64,000 bases of DNA from assembly GCA_020833055.1 (NCBI GenBank), contig JAJHQZ010000002.1, forward strand, positions 130,301-194,300, written 5' to 3'. Made by a program: the position numbers and the translations under genes. Below the pieces are notes generated by a model. That model saw only the letters and a program-made list of their open reading frames with translations, made no database searches and was not told the origin of the DNA. Shown piece by piece: positions 26,709 to 35,985 of the stretch (its first letter is position 1; the number at the start of each line of letters is the position of its first letter). Source of the DNA: Candidatus Korarchaeum sp. (lineage in GTDB: Archaea > Korarchaeota > Korarchaeia > Korarchaeales > Korarchaeaceae).

Positions 26709-27874
26709 CTATCAGCCTCCGGAGGGAAGTAATCCAAGCTACCGTAAATCGCGGGGATATCAGCTACTCTAGCTCCCTTAGTCAAATGCTCGAATAATAT
26801 CACATTCCTGAATGATGGAGTGACCATCCTCAATCTATATGGGCTGAGCTTCCCATCGCTTATCACATGGAAGACTACTTCTCCCCTCCCACCTTCGACT
26901 CTGGAGATAGCTTCCCCAGCCGGGACCCTGAGGTTCGCGAATACAGAGGGGAACTTGACTATCCCTTTCTGCTTCATATCCTCCCTCAGTTTAGGCGGTA
27001 TCAATTTCTCATAACTTTCATGAAGTATTGGGCCCTCAGGTATCTCTCTTAGGACCTGTCTTATTATCTTGATGCTCTCCATTATCTCCCTGACCCTGAC
27101 CATAACTCTAGCGTAACAATCCCCTTCTTTCTCCGTGATAACTTCGAAGTCCAGATATGGATAAGCTGCATAAGGCTCAGCCCTCCTGACGTCGTAAGCA
27201 ACACCGCTAGCCCTCAGATTGGGTCCCGTCACCCCGAGCTTTATCGCATCCTCCCTGCTAAGCACACCAACGCCCTCTAATCTAGCCCTGACGACTGGGT
27301 TGTTGAAGTATATATCGAAGTAGTCCTTCATCCTGCCTTCCAGATACTTCAGAGCCCTCTCAGCTCTCTCAGCGAACCCCTTCGGGAGGTCCCTCCTCAC
27401 CCCGCCGGGTATTATGTAGGAGTAAGTCAGCCTAGCTCCAGTCAGCTCCTGGGCTAATTCTAGGAAGGGCTCCCTATCCCCGAAGCACCACATATATGCT
27501 GTTGATGAACCTATCATTACTCCATGAATTCCTAAGCCATAGAGATGGCTGTGGATCCTATTTATCTCAGCTAGCAGCGTCCTCAAGTACTTAGCTCTCT
27601 CCGGGGGATCTATACCAAGGAGCTTCTCTAGCGCCATGACGTATGCTAAGTTATTAGCAGTAGTATCTGCTAGGGAGGGCCTCTCAATAAGTGGAATTAT
27701 CTGGAGGAACTTCTTTACCTCAGCTAGCTTCTCAACAGATCTGTGGACATAACCTATGTTTGGCCTCAGCTCTACCACTATATCGCCATCTACCTTAGCT
27801 ACGAGCCTCATATGCCCAGAAGCTGGATGCTGAGGACCTATCAGGAGTTCCAAAGTCCTCTCCTCTAAGCTCAT
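26705..27874 (-). CDS. nuoD: NADH-quinone oxidoreductase-type subunit D (49 kDa)
   Basis: A 389-residue quinone-site subunit. It has IGPQHPASGH at the N-terminus, the YVHRSVEKLAE helix, and the C-terminal SRVEGGRGEVVFHVISDG segment. The NiFe-hydrogenase cysteine pairs at both ends are missing, so this is NuoD and not a hydrogenase large subunit. It overlaps nuoC by 4 bases and nuoH by 4. Confidence 0.94.
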   Translation of the reverse strand: MSLEERTLELLIGPQHPASGHMRLVAKVDGDIVVELRPNIGYVHRSVEKLAEVKKFLQIIPLIERPSLADTTANNLAYVMALEKLLGIDPPERAKYLRTLLAEINRIHSHLYGLGIHGVMIGSSTAYMWCFGDREPFLELAQELTGARLTYSYIIPGGVRRDLPKGFAERAERALKYLEGRMKDYFDIYFNNPVVRARLEGVGVLSREDAIKLGVTGPNLRASGVAYDVRRAEPYAAYPYLDFEVITEKEGDCYARVMVRVREIMESIKIIRQVLREIPEGPILHESYEKLIPPKLREDMKQKGIVKFPSVFANLRVPAGEAISRVEGGRGEVVFHVISDGKLSPYRLRMVTPSFRNVILFEHLTKGARVADIPAIYGSLDYFPPEADR

Positions 27875-28341
27875 GCATCTATCCCCTCCACCTTGACTTT
27901 GAACTCCTTCCTCAGAGGGGGTATTCCCTCGTAACTCTCAGGTAGGAGGAGCCTCTCCCCCATCCTCGGGTTCCCCTCGAACTCTATACCCATCAGATCA
28001 TGTTCCTCATGCTCCTGGTAGAGGACACTAGGCCAAACACTTAGGAGGGAGCTCATTCTCGGATCATCATATGGAAGGGAGGTCCTAAGGCTCACTAGGA
28101 AGTATGAGAGAGGCGCTTCATATGAAGATGCTATGTAAATGACTTCGAACCTCTCCCCCGGGTAATCCACGGCAGTCACGGATTTGACGTGATCGAATCC
28201 CATCCTCTTGAGCTTCTCAGCCACTTCGACGATCTTATCCCTGCTGACCTTCACATCTATTACATTGGGTCCCCTAACTGAGATCTCGGCTATTCCCCTG
28301 AGTTCCTCCTCAATTTTAATTTTCAGATCCTCAATCCTCAT
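27871..28341 (-). CDS. nuoC: NADH-quinone oxidoreductase-type subunit C (30 kDa)
   Basis: A 156-residue hydrophilic subunit with the family pattern SVTAVDYPGERFEVIYI and the C-terminal EHEEHDLMGIEFEGNPRM...LPESYEGIPPLRKEF. It packs against NuoD. It is encoded separately from nuoD here, overlapping it by 4 bases. Confidence 0.92.
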   Translation of the reverse strand: MRIEDLKIKIEEELRGIAEISVRGPNVIDVKVSRDKIVEVAEKLKRMGFDHVKSVTAVDYPGERFEVIYIASSYEAPLSYFLVSLRTSLPYDDPRMSSLLSVWPSVLYQEHEEHDLMGIEFEGNPRMGERLLLPESYEGIPPLRKEFKVKVEGIDA

Positions 28342-28855
28342 ACTTCACCAGCTCCCCTCTCCTTATCTTCCTCTGGAGCATTATTATCGCTTGAGCGACG
28401 GCCTCGGGCCTGGGTGGGCATCCAGGTATGAAGACATTGACCGGTAGTATGTCCATGGGCCTCACTATGTTATAGCTATTCCAGAATATCCCCCCATCTA
28501 TCGCACAAGCCCCCATCCCGATGACGAACTTCGGCTCAGGCATCTGCTCGTAAACCCATATCGCAGCTTCAGCCATCTTCTTGCTCAGAGTCCCCTCGAT
28601 GAAGAGGAGGTTGCACTGCCTTATCCCTATGAATGGGAGGAATCCCAGCCTCTCAGTATCGTACTTAGACGCTGCTGAAGCTGCAAATTCAGCCCCGCAG
28701 CATGCTGTCGTGAAGTGAACGGGCCAGAGTGAGAAAGCTATCCCCCAATCCCTGAGGTCCCTTATGGGCCTCTTATTAACGAGCCAAGCTGCTGCCTTCC
28801 TAGCGGATCTCTCTAAGTTACCTATCAAGATGGAGCCCTCTAGGGCGCAGACCAT
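28331..28855 (-). CDS. nuoB: NADH-quinone oxidoreductase-type subunit B (cluster N2)
   Basis: A 174-residue subunit that holds the terminal [4Fe-4S] cluster N2. The ligands are the adjacent pair in TTACCGAE plus the cysteines in MGACAIDGG and IPGCPPRPE, and the RLGFLPF segment follows the family. It overlaps nuoA by 16 bases and nuoC by 11. Confidence 0.94.
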   Translation of the reverse strand: MVCALEGSILIGNLERSARKAAAWLVNKRPIRDLRDWGIAFSLWPVHFTTACCGAEFAASAASKYDTERLGFLPFIGIRQCNLLFIEGTLSKKMAEAAIWVYEQMPEPKFVIGMGACAIDGGIFWNSYNIVRPMDILPVNVFIPGCPPRPEAVAQAIIMLQRKIRRGELVKYED

Positions 28856-29232
28856 AGTTCCAGCCTCCTCGCTGAGTGCAACCCGAAGATCAACGGAGGG
28901 ATCATCAGTCCCAAGATCCCTGTGAAGAGGAGGAGAGCACTCAAGGGATACTTATAGCTCTCCAAGAGGAAGAGGAATGAGTATATCATTATGGGCTCTA
29001 TAGTGAGGAAGAGGAGGAGAAATGGATAATATTGCATCATCAATAACCCTCTAGCCCTCCCTACAGGAGGGTTAGCGCACTCATACCTCTCCCTCTTCTT
29101 GGGGAAATCCCTAGATGGTGAGATAATTTTCCCAAGAGCTATGCCTATGATTCCCAAACCTATCCCTAAAATAAGGCCTATTGAGAATGTCACTAACACT
29201 AATAGCCCCTGTGAAGTAGATGTTATATCCAT
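28840..29232 (-). CDS. nuoA: NADH-quinone oxidoreductase-type subunit A
   Basis: A 130-residue, three-helix subunit with a conserved loop KKRERYECANPPVGRAR that corresponds to the ND3 loop (E-x-Y-E-C-G-x-x-P), including its cysteine. It is the first gene of the nuo operon. A GTTTTTAAC TATA-like element at 29263-29272 and a GGGGT motif before the ATG mark the promoter and leader. Confidence 0.9.
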   Translation of the reverse strand: MDITSTSQGLLVLVTFSIGLILGIGLGIIGIALGKIISPSRDFPKKRERYECANPPVGRARGLLMMQYYPFLLLFLTIEPIMIYSFLFLLESYKYPLSALLLFTGILGLMIPPLIFGLHSARRLELWSAP

Positions 29233-29262
29233 GCTATTTACCCCGTTTACACGAAACTGAAT

Positions 29263-29272
29263 TGTTAAAAAC
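29263..29272 (-). promoter_or_regulatory. TATA box of the nuo operon
   Basis: Reading on the minus strand, AGTTTTTAAC is centred about 35 bp before the nuoA ATG, giving a leader of roughly 9 bases. The rest of the 227-base gap up to cobO is extremely AT-rich (long A/T runs), with no visible gene. Confidence 0.5.
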
Positions 29273-29459
29273 TTTTCTATTCATATCCTGACTTTCTTTT
29301 ATGAAAATTTTCCATAATAGGAAATAACAGGTCAGTGTTACTAAATTTCTACTAACTTTATTTTATATCCAGTGCTTTATAGAAAAATTATAACAGAATT
29401 TTCATTACTAATTTGAATCAAATCAAGATTAAAAAATAAATATAGCTGAGGAATTAAAA

Positions 29460-29960
29460 TTAAAACTCTATCCCTTTCCTGGCTGCAATCCCCTTAGTAT
29501 ATGGATGTTTAATATCTAAGAACTCAGTGATATAATCAGATGAATCATAGAAGGATTTCGGAGCGTACCTCCCAGTGAGCACGACCTCCGTCGAGAGGGC
29601 TCTCTCATTCAAAATACTTAAGACATCATCCTCTTTGATAACCCCCAGATGGACGGCTACGCACACTTCATCAAGCACGACCAGAGTATAATTTCCGGAT
29701 CTCAGGGCCTCTCTCGAGTCCTCAAGCGCCTTCTTAGCTATCTCATATTCCTTCTCATCCACGTATCCTCTGATGAACTTACCCGTCCCATACTGCCTCA
29801 CCTCTATCCCGACTTTAGATGCAGAGATCACTTCACCACTAGGCAGGCCCTTCAAGAACTGTATTACTAGGACCTTCCCTCCCCATCCCGCATTCCTCAT
29901 AGCCAATCCGAAAGCAGCCGTAGTCTTCCCCTTCCCATTGCCTGTATAAAGGTGGATCAT
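29460..29960 (-). CDS. cobO: Cob(I)alamin adenosyltransferase, CobO/BtuR type
   Basis: Transfers the adenosyl group of ATP to cob(I)alamin, forming the adenosylcobalamin cofactor. The N-terminal P-loop TGNGKGKTTAAFG follows MIHLY directly, and the LDEVCVAV segment matches the Walker B part of CobO. The ORF extends 17 codons further upstream, into nrdJ, but the ATG at 29960 begins the family's usual N-terminus and lies 2 bases after the nrdJ stop. Co-transcription with a B12-dependent reductase makes the functional link strong. Confidence 0.92.
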   Translation of the reverse strand: MIHLYTGNGKGKTTAAFGLAMRNAGWGGKVLVIQFLKGLPSGEVISASKVGIEVRQYGTGKFIRGYVDEKEYEIAKKALEDSREALRSGNYTLVVLDEVCVAVHLGVIKEDDVLSILNERALSTEVVLTGRYAPKSFYDSSDYITEFLDIKHPYTKGIAARKGIEF

Positions 29961-29962
29961 GC

Positions 29963-32593
29963 TTAAGTCACCACGCAAGCCGACCAACCGCAGTCGAGAC
30001 AGGTGACACAATCCTCCCTGTAAACTAACCTAGTGCTGCCGCACTCCGGGCAAGTCTCTACGTGATTAGGCTGAGTTGGAGGCTTGAAGACAGGCTGAGC
30101 TTGTGGTTTCTCCTCGACTTTGGCCTTCCTCAATTGAGGAAGTTCTATTCCTAAGGATACCATCATCTTGAGTGTCTCATTCTCTATAAAGCTCACGTAC
30201 TCCCCTCTCCTCTGCGTAGGAGTTATAAGTACTTGAGCTGATTTAGAGCCATCCCTGTATACAGTTATCCCCTTCAACCCCAGCCTGTGCGCGAAGAGGT
30301 ATGCCTTCTCTATATCGGAGACAGAGACCCAATTGGGCATGTTTATCGTCTTACTCACAGCTGCGCATATCCATCTCGATATCTCAGCTTCAGCCCTTAT
30401 GTGATCCCACCAGGGGATATCGTAAGCGACTAAGAAGACACGCTTCATCCTCTCGATTACATCTTCCTTTCCCTCCGGAGCTTCTATGCCATATAGAGAT
30501 CCTCCATTCTCAGCTATATCTTTCAAGATCTTCTCACTGTACAGACCATTCTCCTTGAGCTGCCTCTCGAACTCCACGTCCACGTAGAAGAAGGAGCCCA
30601 CGGTCACTCTCTTCTCAAACACTAGAGCGAATTGGGGCTCTATCCCTGAGGATACTTCAGCTATCATTGAAATTGAGCCAGTTGGAGCTATAGTAGTTAC
30701 TTCGGCATTCCTTATGCCGTTCTTCATTATCTGCTCCCTTAAGAGATCCCAATCCAAGTTCCATATCTCGGGATGGTAGAACCCCTCTACTGGCATCTCT
30801 CCCCTCACATAACCAGATTTCGGGAAGAGAGGGAAGCTCCCTCTCTCCTTAGCTCTCTCCACGCTCTCCAACATAGCGAAGTATGTTAAGTACTCAGCAG
30901 CTTTCCTCATGAAGCTGAAGCCCTCCTCACTATTGTACGGGATCCCTAATGCGAAGAGAGCATCCGCCAGACCCATTAACCCGAGCCCTACTTTCCTAGT
31001 CTTCTTAGTCATCTTCTCTATCTCAAGTATTGGGAACTTATTTACATCGATTATGTTATCTAAGAAGCGCAGTGCCTTCCTAATATCTTTGGAATATTCA
31101 TCCCAATCGAAAGTAACTAAACCATTCTCCCTCCTTACGTAAGCGTATAGGTTCATGCTCCCCAAGTTGCACGACTCATAAGGATAAAGTGGCTCCTCCC
31201 CGCAGGGGTTCGTGGACTTTATTTCCCCTAAGTACTCCCTCAATATATTCCTCTTATTTATATTATCAGCGAAGAGGACTCCCGGATCTCCAGTTCTCCA
31301 TGCCATCTCAGCTATCTTCCTGAAGACCTCCCTAGGATCTACAGTACCCCAAACCTCCCCGTTCCTGGGGTTTATCAGAGGGTAATCCTTCCCCTCCTCA
31401 TAATACTTCCAGAAGTCCTCCGTTATCATGACGGATAAGTTGAAGTTCTCAAGGTTCCCCGGCTTAGCTTTCGCCTCTATGAACTTAATTATGTCCGGAT
31501 GCCATATCTCAAGTATCCCCATGTTAGCCCCTCTCCTCCTCCCTCCCTGCTTCACGACATCCGTTATCACGTCTATTATCCTCATGAAACTGACTGGTCC
31601 CGATGCTTGACCTCCCGTAGATCTCACTATATCCCCTTGGGGCCTGAGCTTCGAGTAGTTTATCCCCACCCCCCCTCCGGATTTGAATATCATAGCCGCT
31701 TCAGTCGCTGCCCTCATTATCGACTCTAGAGAGTCCTCTATCGGGAGGACGAAGCATGCTGAGAGTTGCCCCAGCATAGTTCCAGCGTTGAAGAGGGTGG
31801 GTGAATTCGGTAAGAACTTGAGATCTACCATGAGCCTATAATAATCTAAGAAGTCTTTATAGTGGTGATCGAACTTCCCTTTCCTCAGCATATCGAAGAA
31901 TTCGGACCAACTCACTCTCATCTTACCCTGTGAGTTTAGCTCGTCATAGAGAGCTTTCATCCTCTCTAAGTGATGGGCATTCCAAACGAAGGGGGGAGCT
32001 AAATGATTCTCGGGATCCCCTCCCCCGAGTCCTACTTTCCCAGCCCACTCCTCGGGATTGAAGTACTCAGTTGGATGAACTTCTTGCTTGCCCTCCTTAT
32101 CGAAGACCAATGGATCGTAGAGGATATCGGGTATGACGACTAATGAGGCTATCCTTATGAATAATCCCTTGGGGTCCTCTAAGAACTTCCCATCGGGCCC
32201 CTTCTGTAAGTATCTAGTAGCTAAAAGCCTTACAGCATTCAGAGAAAGCCTCTTATCTACATCATCTACGTAATCCTTCCCTAGAATTGCCATCTTCTCC
32301 TTCCTTATCTTCTCCCTCTCCTTCCTGTAGACTATGTAAGCTTTAGCTACCTCGAATAGATCGTATTTCATTAAAGCGAGCTCCACTATATCCTGAATCT
32401 CCTCAACATGCGGAGGCCTCTCATCACTGAAAGTATTGTCTATTACATCTAGGACGTATTTAACGACCTTATCCAAAATAGCCTCATCGAATTTCCCGAC
32501 TTCACGCATAGCCATTTCAATTGCTCTCCTAATCCTAGAGGAATCGAATTCAACGACTCTACCATCTCTTTTGACTACCTTCGTTACCCTCAT
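29963..32593 (-). CDS. nrdJ: Adenosylcobalamin-dependent (class II) ribonucleotide reductase
   Basis: Reduces ribonucleotides to deoxyribonucleotides for DNA synthesis using an adenosylcobalamin-generated thiyl radical. An N-terminal ATP-cone (residues 3-90, VVKRDGRVVEFDSSRI) precedes the reductase barrel. Key segments are NSPTLFNAG...SACF (redox cysteine), NPCGEEPLYPYESCNLG (radical-site cysteine and Glu), and ATTIAPTGSIS-type loops. The C-terminus ends in a zinc ribbon (CPEC...CLDC) and a CVVT tail that can shuttle electrons. At 876 residues it is typical of long archaeal forms. A GGAGTGA motif is 4 bases before the ATG. cobO follows 2 bases after the stop. Confidence 0.95.
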   Translation of the reverse strand: MRVTKVVKRDGRVVEFDSSRIRRAIEMAMREVGKFDEAILDKVVKYVLDVIDNTFSDERPPHVEEIQDIVELALMKYDLFEVAKAYIVYRKEREKIRKEKMAILGKDYVDDVDKRLSLNAVRLLATRYLQKGPDGKFLEDPKGLFIRIASLVVIPDILYDPLVFDKEGKQEVHPTEYFNPEEWAGKVGLGGGDPENHLAPPFVWNAHHLERMKALYDELNSQGKMRVSWSEFFDMLRKGKFDHHYKDFLDYYRLMVDLKFLPNSPTLFNAGTMLGQLSACFVLPIEDSLESIMRAATEAAMIFKSGGGVGINYSKLRPQGDIVRSTGGQASGPVSFMRIIDVITDVVKQGGRRRGANMGILEIWHPDIIKFIEAKAKPGNLENFNLSVMITEDFWKYYEEGKDYPLINPRNGEVWGTVDPREVFRKIAEMAWRTGDPGVLFADNINKRNILREYLGEIKSTNPCGEEPLYPYESCNLGSMNLYAYVRRENGLVTFDWDEYSKDIRKALRFLDNIIDVNKFPILEIEKMTKKTRKVGLGLMGLADALFALGIPYNSEEGFSFMRKAAEYLTYFAMLESVERAKERGSFPLFPKSGYVRGEMPVEGFYHPEIWNLDWDLLREQIMKNGIRNAEVTTIAPTGSISMIAEVSSGIEPQFALVFEKRVTVGSFFYVDVEFERQLKENGLYSEKILKDIAENGGSLYGIEAPEGKEDVIERMKRVFLVAYDIPWWDHIRAEAEISRWICAAVSKTINMPNWVSVSDIEKAYLFAHRLGLKGITVYRDGSKSAQVLITPTQRRGEYVSFIENETLKMMVSLGIELPQLRKAKVEEKPQAQPVFKPPTQPNHVETCPECGSTRLVYREDCVTCLDCGWSACVVT

Positions 32594-32814
32594 TTTTCAC
32601 TCCATTCGCTATAGGCGTACTTGCTTTATGAACTGTTAGGTATATTTTTCAGCTCCGAATCCTCATTTATACGTTAAATCTTAAGCAAAATATTGTAAAT
32701 TAGAAAAAGAAAATATGGATAGTTCGGGAAATCTGAAATTCAAAGGCGCCCCCTTATATTTGAGTGTTAAAAAGGGATCTCCTTAAGAGAGAGGAGGCTT
32801 AGTTGAATATTAAA

Positions 32815-33348
32815 TTACTTTTCTAATCTCTTAGGAAGTGTGACTCCTCTCTGCCCTTGATACGCACCAGAGTAAGGCTTTTCAACTTTTTCCTCCGTTC
32901 TGAAGAAAACTACGTGGAGGAACCTTATACCCCTATAGAGCCTCACGGGAGCGGGCCTAGTCCACATGACCTCTATCGTTAATTGACCCTCGAAACCAGC
33001 ATCTACGAGAGTAGGGGCCGCTATGAAGCCCCATCTAGCTATCGAGCTTCTCAACCCGCAGAGGGCTGCGACATCATCTGGCATCTTTATGTACTCTTCG
33101 GTCACTAACAGTATGGATGTATTCCCCGGTATTATTATCCCCTCATCTGAGAACCTCCTGATTGTGAAGTGGAGCGATGGATCGTCCTTAGTCGGATCTA
33201 TGACCTCGCCTCTAACAATAGGGAAAGCTATCTCAGGCCCTATCCTCATATCCACACCGTTCTCTCTGATGGAATCTTCATATAGCGGATCTATTACGAG
33301 CTTGCCCTCCTCTATGAGGGACCTTATCGCCTTATCCGAGAGGAGCAT
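32815..33348 (-). CDS. dcd: dCTP deaminase
   Basis: Deaminates dCTP to dUTP (some archaeal forms also cleave dUTP to dUMP), feeding dTMP synthesis. The dUTPase-like fold motifs are visible: SIRENGVDMRIG, the ALCGLRSSIARWGF catalytic segment with its Arg, and VDAGFEGQLTIEV. The length of 177 matches. A TATA-like ATTTATTTTTCC element is 24 bp before the ATG, so it is probably leaderless and separate from the asd transcript. It sits next to nrdJ, another deoxynucleotide gene. Confidence 0.93.
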   Translation of the reverse strand: MLLSDKAIRSLIEEGKLVIDPLYEDSIRENGVDMRIGPEIAFPIVRGEVIDPTKDDPSLHFTIRRFSDEGIIIPGNTSILLVTEEYIKMPDDVAALCGLRSSIARWGFIAAPTLVDAGFEGQLTIEVMWTRPAPVRLYRGIRFLHVVFFRTEEKVEKPYSGAYQGQRGVTLPKRLEK

Positions 33349-33378
33349 ATCCCTTAAAGCATCGGGAAAAATAAATGT

Positions 33379-34422
33379 TTATATGAATCCCTTGGAGCGC
33401 ATGAGCTCCGCTAAGAGTATAGCACCTCCGGCCGCACCCCTTATCGTGTTATGCCCATGTGAAATGAAGAGAAGTGACCTTTTACTGACCCCTCTCCTGA
33501 TCCTCCCGATAGAGACGCTCATACCCCTACCAGCTAGCCTATCGTACCTGGGCTGCGGCCTGTCTCCCTCCTCCCTCACTATTATCACCCTCTCAGGAGA
33601 GGACGGGAGGCTCCTGACATCCGGACCAGGATCGAATCCCTCAAGCAATCTCTTCGCATCTTCAACGTCCACTTCCTCTTCGAACTCAGCATGTATAGCT
33701 ACCGTATGCCCGTCTAATACAGGCACTCTTACGCAAGTCGCTTGAACATTGAAATTAGCGTTCTCGACTTTACCATCGACTAACTTCCCTAATATCTTCT
33801 TGGATTCCCTCTCGACTTTCTCCTCCTCCTCTGGTATGAAGGGGATCAAGTTATCGATGATATCGTATGAAGGCACCCCCGGATAACCAGCGCCGGATAT
33901 AGCTTGGTAGCTAGCTACATCCAGCCTCTTGAGTGAGTAAGAATCATTCAATGGCTTGAGGGGGATCACTATCATAGTCGTCGTGCAGTTAGGACTCGTA
34001 GCCGTGGGCCCAACCCCGGCCCTTCTCTGAATATCTAAGAGCGCTAGATGGTCCTTGTTCACCTCCGGTATAACTAAGGGCACTGTAGGGTCCATCCTGA
34101 GGAAGCTGGAGTTACTGACCATCGGAATCCCTGAGTTCATTATTTCCCTCTCTATAGAGGCTTCTCCCGAGGGAAGGGATGAGAATACCAGATCCACTCC
34201 CCTCAAGTTCCTCAATTCCGTCTCCACGATGACTAGGTCTTTAACTTGCTCCGGTATATCGCTATCTAAGATCCAGTTGACAGCATCCCCGTACTTCCTC
34301 CCCACGCTGGTCTTCCCCGTTATGACCTCTATCTCGAACCAAGGATGGCCATTCAGAAGTTGAACGAACCTCTGGCCCACTGCACCAGTCCCTCCTAGGA
34401 TCGCTACCTTCAATCCGATCAC
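33379..34422 (-). CDS. asd: Aspartate-semialdehyde dehydrogenase
   Basis: Reduces aspartyl phosphate to aspartate semialdehyde for lysine, threonine and methionine synthesis. The N-terminus has the NADP motif LGGTGAVGQRFVQL, the active site is SPNCTTTM, and ATCVRVPVLDGHT carries the substrate Arg and His region. The ORF begins at 34470, but the GTG at 34422 overlaps the lysC stop as GTGA and yields VIGLKVAILGG, the expected N-terminus. A TTG at 34413 is the alternative. It is the second gene of a lysC-asd unit. Confidence 0.95.
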   Translation of the reverse strand: MIGLKVAILGGTGAVGQRFVQLLNGHPWFEIEVITGKTSVGRKYGDAVNWILDSDIPEQVKDLVIVETELRNLRGVDLVFSSLPSGEASIEREIMNSGIPMVSNSSFLRMDPTVPLVIPEVNKDHLALLDIQRRAGVGPTATSPNCTTTMIVIPLKPLNDSYSLKRLDVASYQAISGAGYPGVPSYDIIDNLIPFIPEEEEKVERESKKILGKLVDGKVENANFNVQATCVRVPVLDGHTVAIHAEFEEEVDVEDAKRLLEGFDPGPDVRSLPSSPERVIIVREEGDRPQPRYDRLAGRGMSVSIGRIRRGVSKRSLLFISHGHNTIRGAAGGAILLAELMRSKGFI

Positions 34423-35582
34423 CCCAAAGCCGCCTCTAATTCGGAAGCAGCAACTTCCCTGTTCTTCCAATCGACGAAGACCGCTATCTTATTATGGACC
34501 GTCTGCAGACCGTGTATATTTATTCCCATCGATGCGAGAGGGTCTGATATCTTACTTATGACTCCTGGGACATCTTCTATAGCTCCTCCCCATACCTTTA
34601 TCATCGCTAGATCCTTCTTTACGGAAATAGCTTTCACTACTCCTCTCTCGACGAGCGGGTGCACCTTCTTGACGACTTCCTCCGGAGGCTCGTCTAAGTA
34701 AAGTATGACCGCTTTGTCCAGCTTGCTCTCGGATAGAGGCCTGAGGTCTAGACCATCAAGATCCCCATCCACGATCAGCGTTACCATGCTCACCGGCTTC
34801 TCATGAACCTCGACTTTCAGCTCGGGTATATGACCGCTTATTATCGTCCCTCCCCTGACGAAGCTTCCGCCGTCTATCGAGAGGACCCTCATCCTAACCG
34901 TTGGGGAGAGATACCTCACCGCTTTGTGATGCAAAACTTTAGCTCCTCCCATAGAGAGCGTCAAAGCCTCTTCAGCGCTTAAGTTGCTCAATTTATGGGC
35001 ATTCCCTGCTATCTTGGGGTCTGCGCTCATTATGCCACCCGAGTCCTTCACTAGGACTACCTCATCCGCCCTTAGGCATCTGGCTAGTATAACAGCGGTT
35101 GTATCGCTTCCCCCTCTTCCCAGAGTCGTCAACTTCCCATCCCTCGTCTTACCGACGTAGCCGCAAACTACTGGCACACACTTACCCAACATGTGCTCGA
35201 TGTTCGAGATAGCTGCACCGCATGTAGTTGGAATGTCGGGATCCGCGTCCCCGAAACTGCTATCTGTGTAGATAGGCCATATCGGGGAGCAGGGATCTAT
35301 AGCTACTGATGGGACCCCTATCGAGTTCAGAGCTGAGGCCATCAGCCTAGCTGAGAGCACCTCCCCTAGTCCCGCTATAGCATCTAAAATCTCTCCCGAG
35401 GCCCCGACTTTCCTCGCCACCTCTATTAACTGATCAGTCTGACCCTTCATAGCTGAGACCACTAGCAATATCTCATTCCCAGCCTCGAAGTCCCGCTTAG
35501 TGATCTCAGCGGCCCTCATGAAATCCTCTGGGGAGGAGAGCACGGATCCTCCGAGCTTGACCACTACCCTCTTTCCCACCAT
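34419..35582 (-). CDS. lysC: Aspartate kinase
   Basis: Phosphorylates aspartate at the head of the aspartate amino-acid family. VVKLGGSVL at the N-terminus and TLGRGGSDTTAVILA in the kinase domain are diagnostic. Residues about 260-387 form two ACT domains, the usual site of feedback inhibition by lysine or threonine. At 387 residues it is normal. It overlaps the upstream winged-helix gene by 19 bases and asd by 4. Confidence 0.94.
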   Translation of the reverse strand: MVGKRVVVKLGGSVLSSPEDFMRAAEITKRDFEAGNEILLVVSAMKGQTDQLIEVARKVGASGEILDAIAGLGEVLSARLMASALNSIGVPSVAIDPCSPIWPIYTDSSFGDADPDIPTTCGAAISNIEHMLGKCVPVVCGYVGKTRDGKLTTLGRGGSDTTAVILARCLRADEVVLVKDSGGIMSADPKIAGNAHKLSNLSAEEALTLSMGGAKVLHHKAVRYLSPTVRMRVLSIDGGSFVRGGTIISGHIPELKVEVHEKPVSMVTLIVDGDLDGLDLRPLSESKLDKAVILYLDEPPEEVVKKVHPLVERGVVKAISVKKDLAMIKVWGGAIEDVPGVISKISDPLASMGINIHGLQTVHNKIAVFVDWKNREVAASELEAALG

Positions 35583-35932
35583 CTCACCCCACTCAAAGCT
35601 TGGGCTATCACCCTCCCTGCTTCAGTGAGCTTTATCGGACTTCCATCACCGAACTCTATGAGTTTAAGTCTCCTCAAATCCCTTAGGGCGAACCAGAATG
35701 ATGAAAGTGGTATATTGAACTCTTCATTCGCTATCTTAGCCATAGAACTAGCTGAGATCTTGTTCTCGTACTTCAAAGTCAGTGTAAGTACTGCCTTCTG
35801 TCTTGGGCTCAACTTGAATAGACCGAATAAAATCAAGGACTCCCTGAGGGAGGGATCTATCATCGATATTGGCGGGGCATCACCACTCCCCATTGGCGGG
35901 GCTTCACCTGAAATTGGCGGGCCATCACCCAT
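35564..35932 (-). CDS. Small winged-helix DNA-binding protein with an N-terminal repeat tail
   Basis: A 122-residue protein. Residues about 35-110 form a winged helix-turn-helix (SPRQKAVLTLTL...SASSMAKIANEEF...LRDLRRLKLIEF), of the MarR/ArsR-like shape. The first 23 residues are three near-repeats of G(D/E)(G/A)PP(I/M)(S/G) that come from a 17-base DNA repeat at 35868-35929. If translation instead began at the Met before IDPSLRE, the repeats would be 5' untranslated. It is first in an operon with lysC and asd, which suggests local regulation of aspartate metabolism, but the target is unknown. Confidence 0.75.
   Translation of the reverse strand: MGDGPPISGEAPPMGSGDAPPISMIDPSLRESLILFGLFKLSPRQKAVLTLTLKYENKISASSMAKIANEEFNIPLSSFWFALRDLRRLKLIEFGDGSPIKLTEAGRVIAQALSGVRWWERG
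35868..35929. repeat. Three 17-base direct repeats at the start of the winged-helix gene
   Basis: Copies at 35868-35884, 35892-35908 and 35913-35929 read ATTGGCGGG(G/C)C(A/T)TCACC, with starts 24 and 21 bases apart. Both spacings are about two DNA turns and a multiple of three, so the repeat can be an operator array, a protein repeat or both. Confidence 0.75.
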
Positions 35933-35985
35933 CCCTCCGCTGAAGTGAGCTCCCTTTACACTCTCAATTTAAAAAGTTAACGGCA

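Noticed and set aside
33023-33745. 240-codon plus-strand ORF opposite asd and dcd
   Set aside because: It spans two real opposite-strand genes and is rich in Ser and Pro. No domain is visible.
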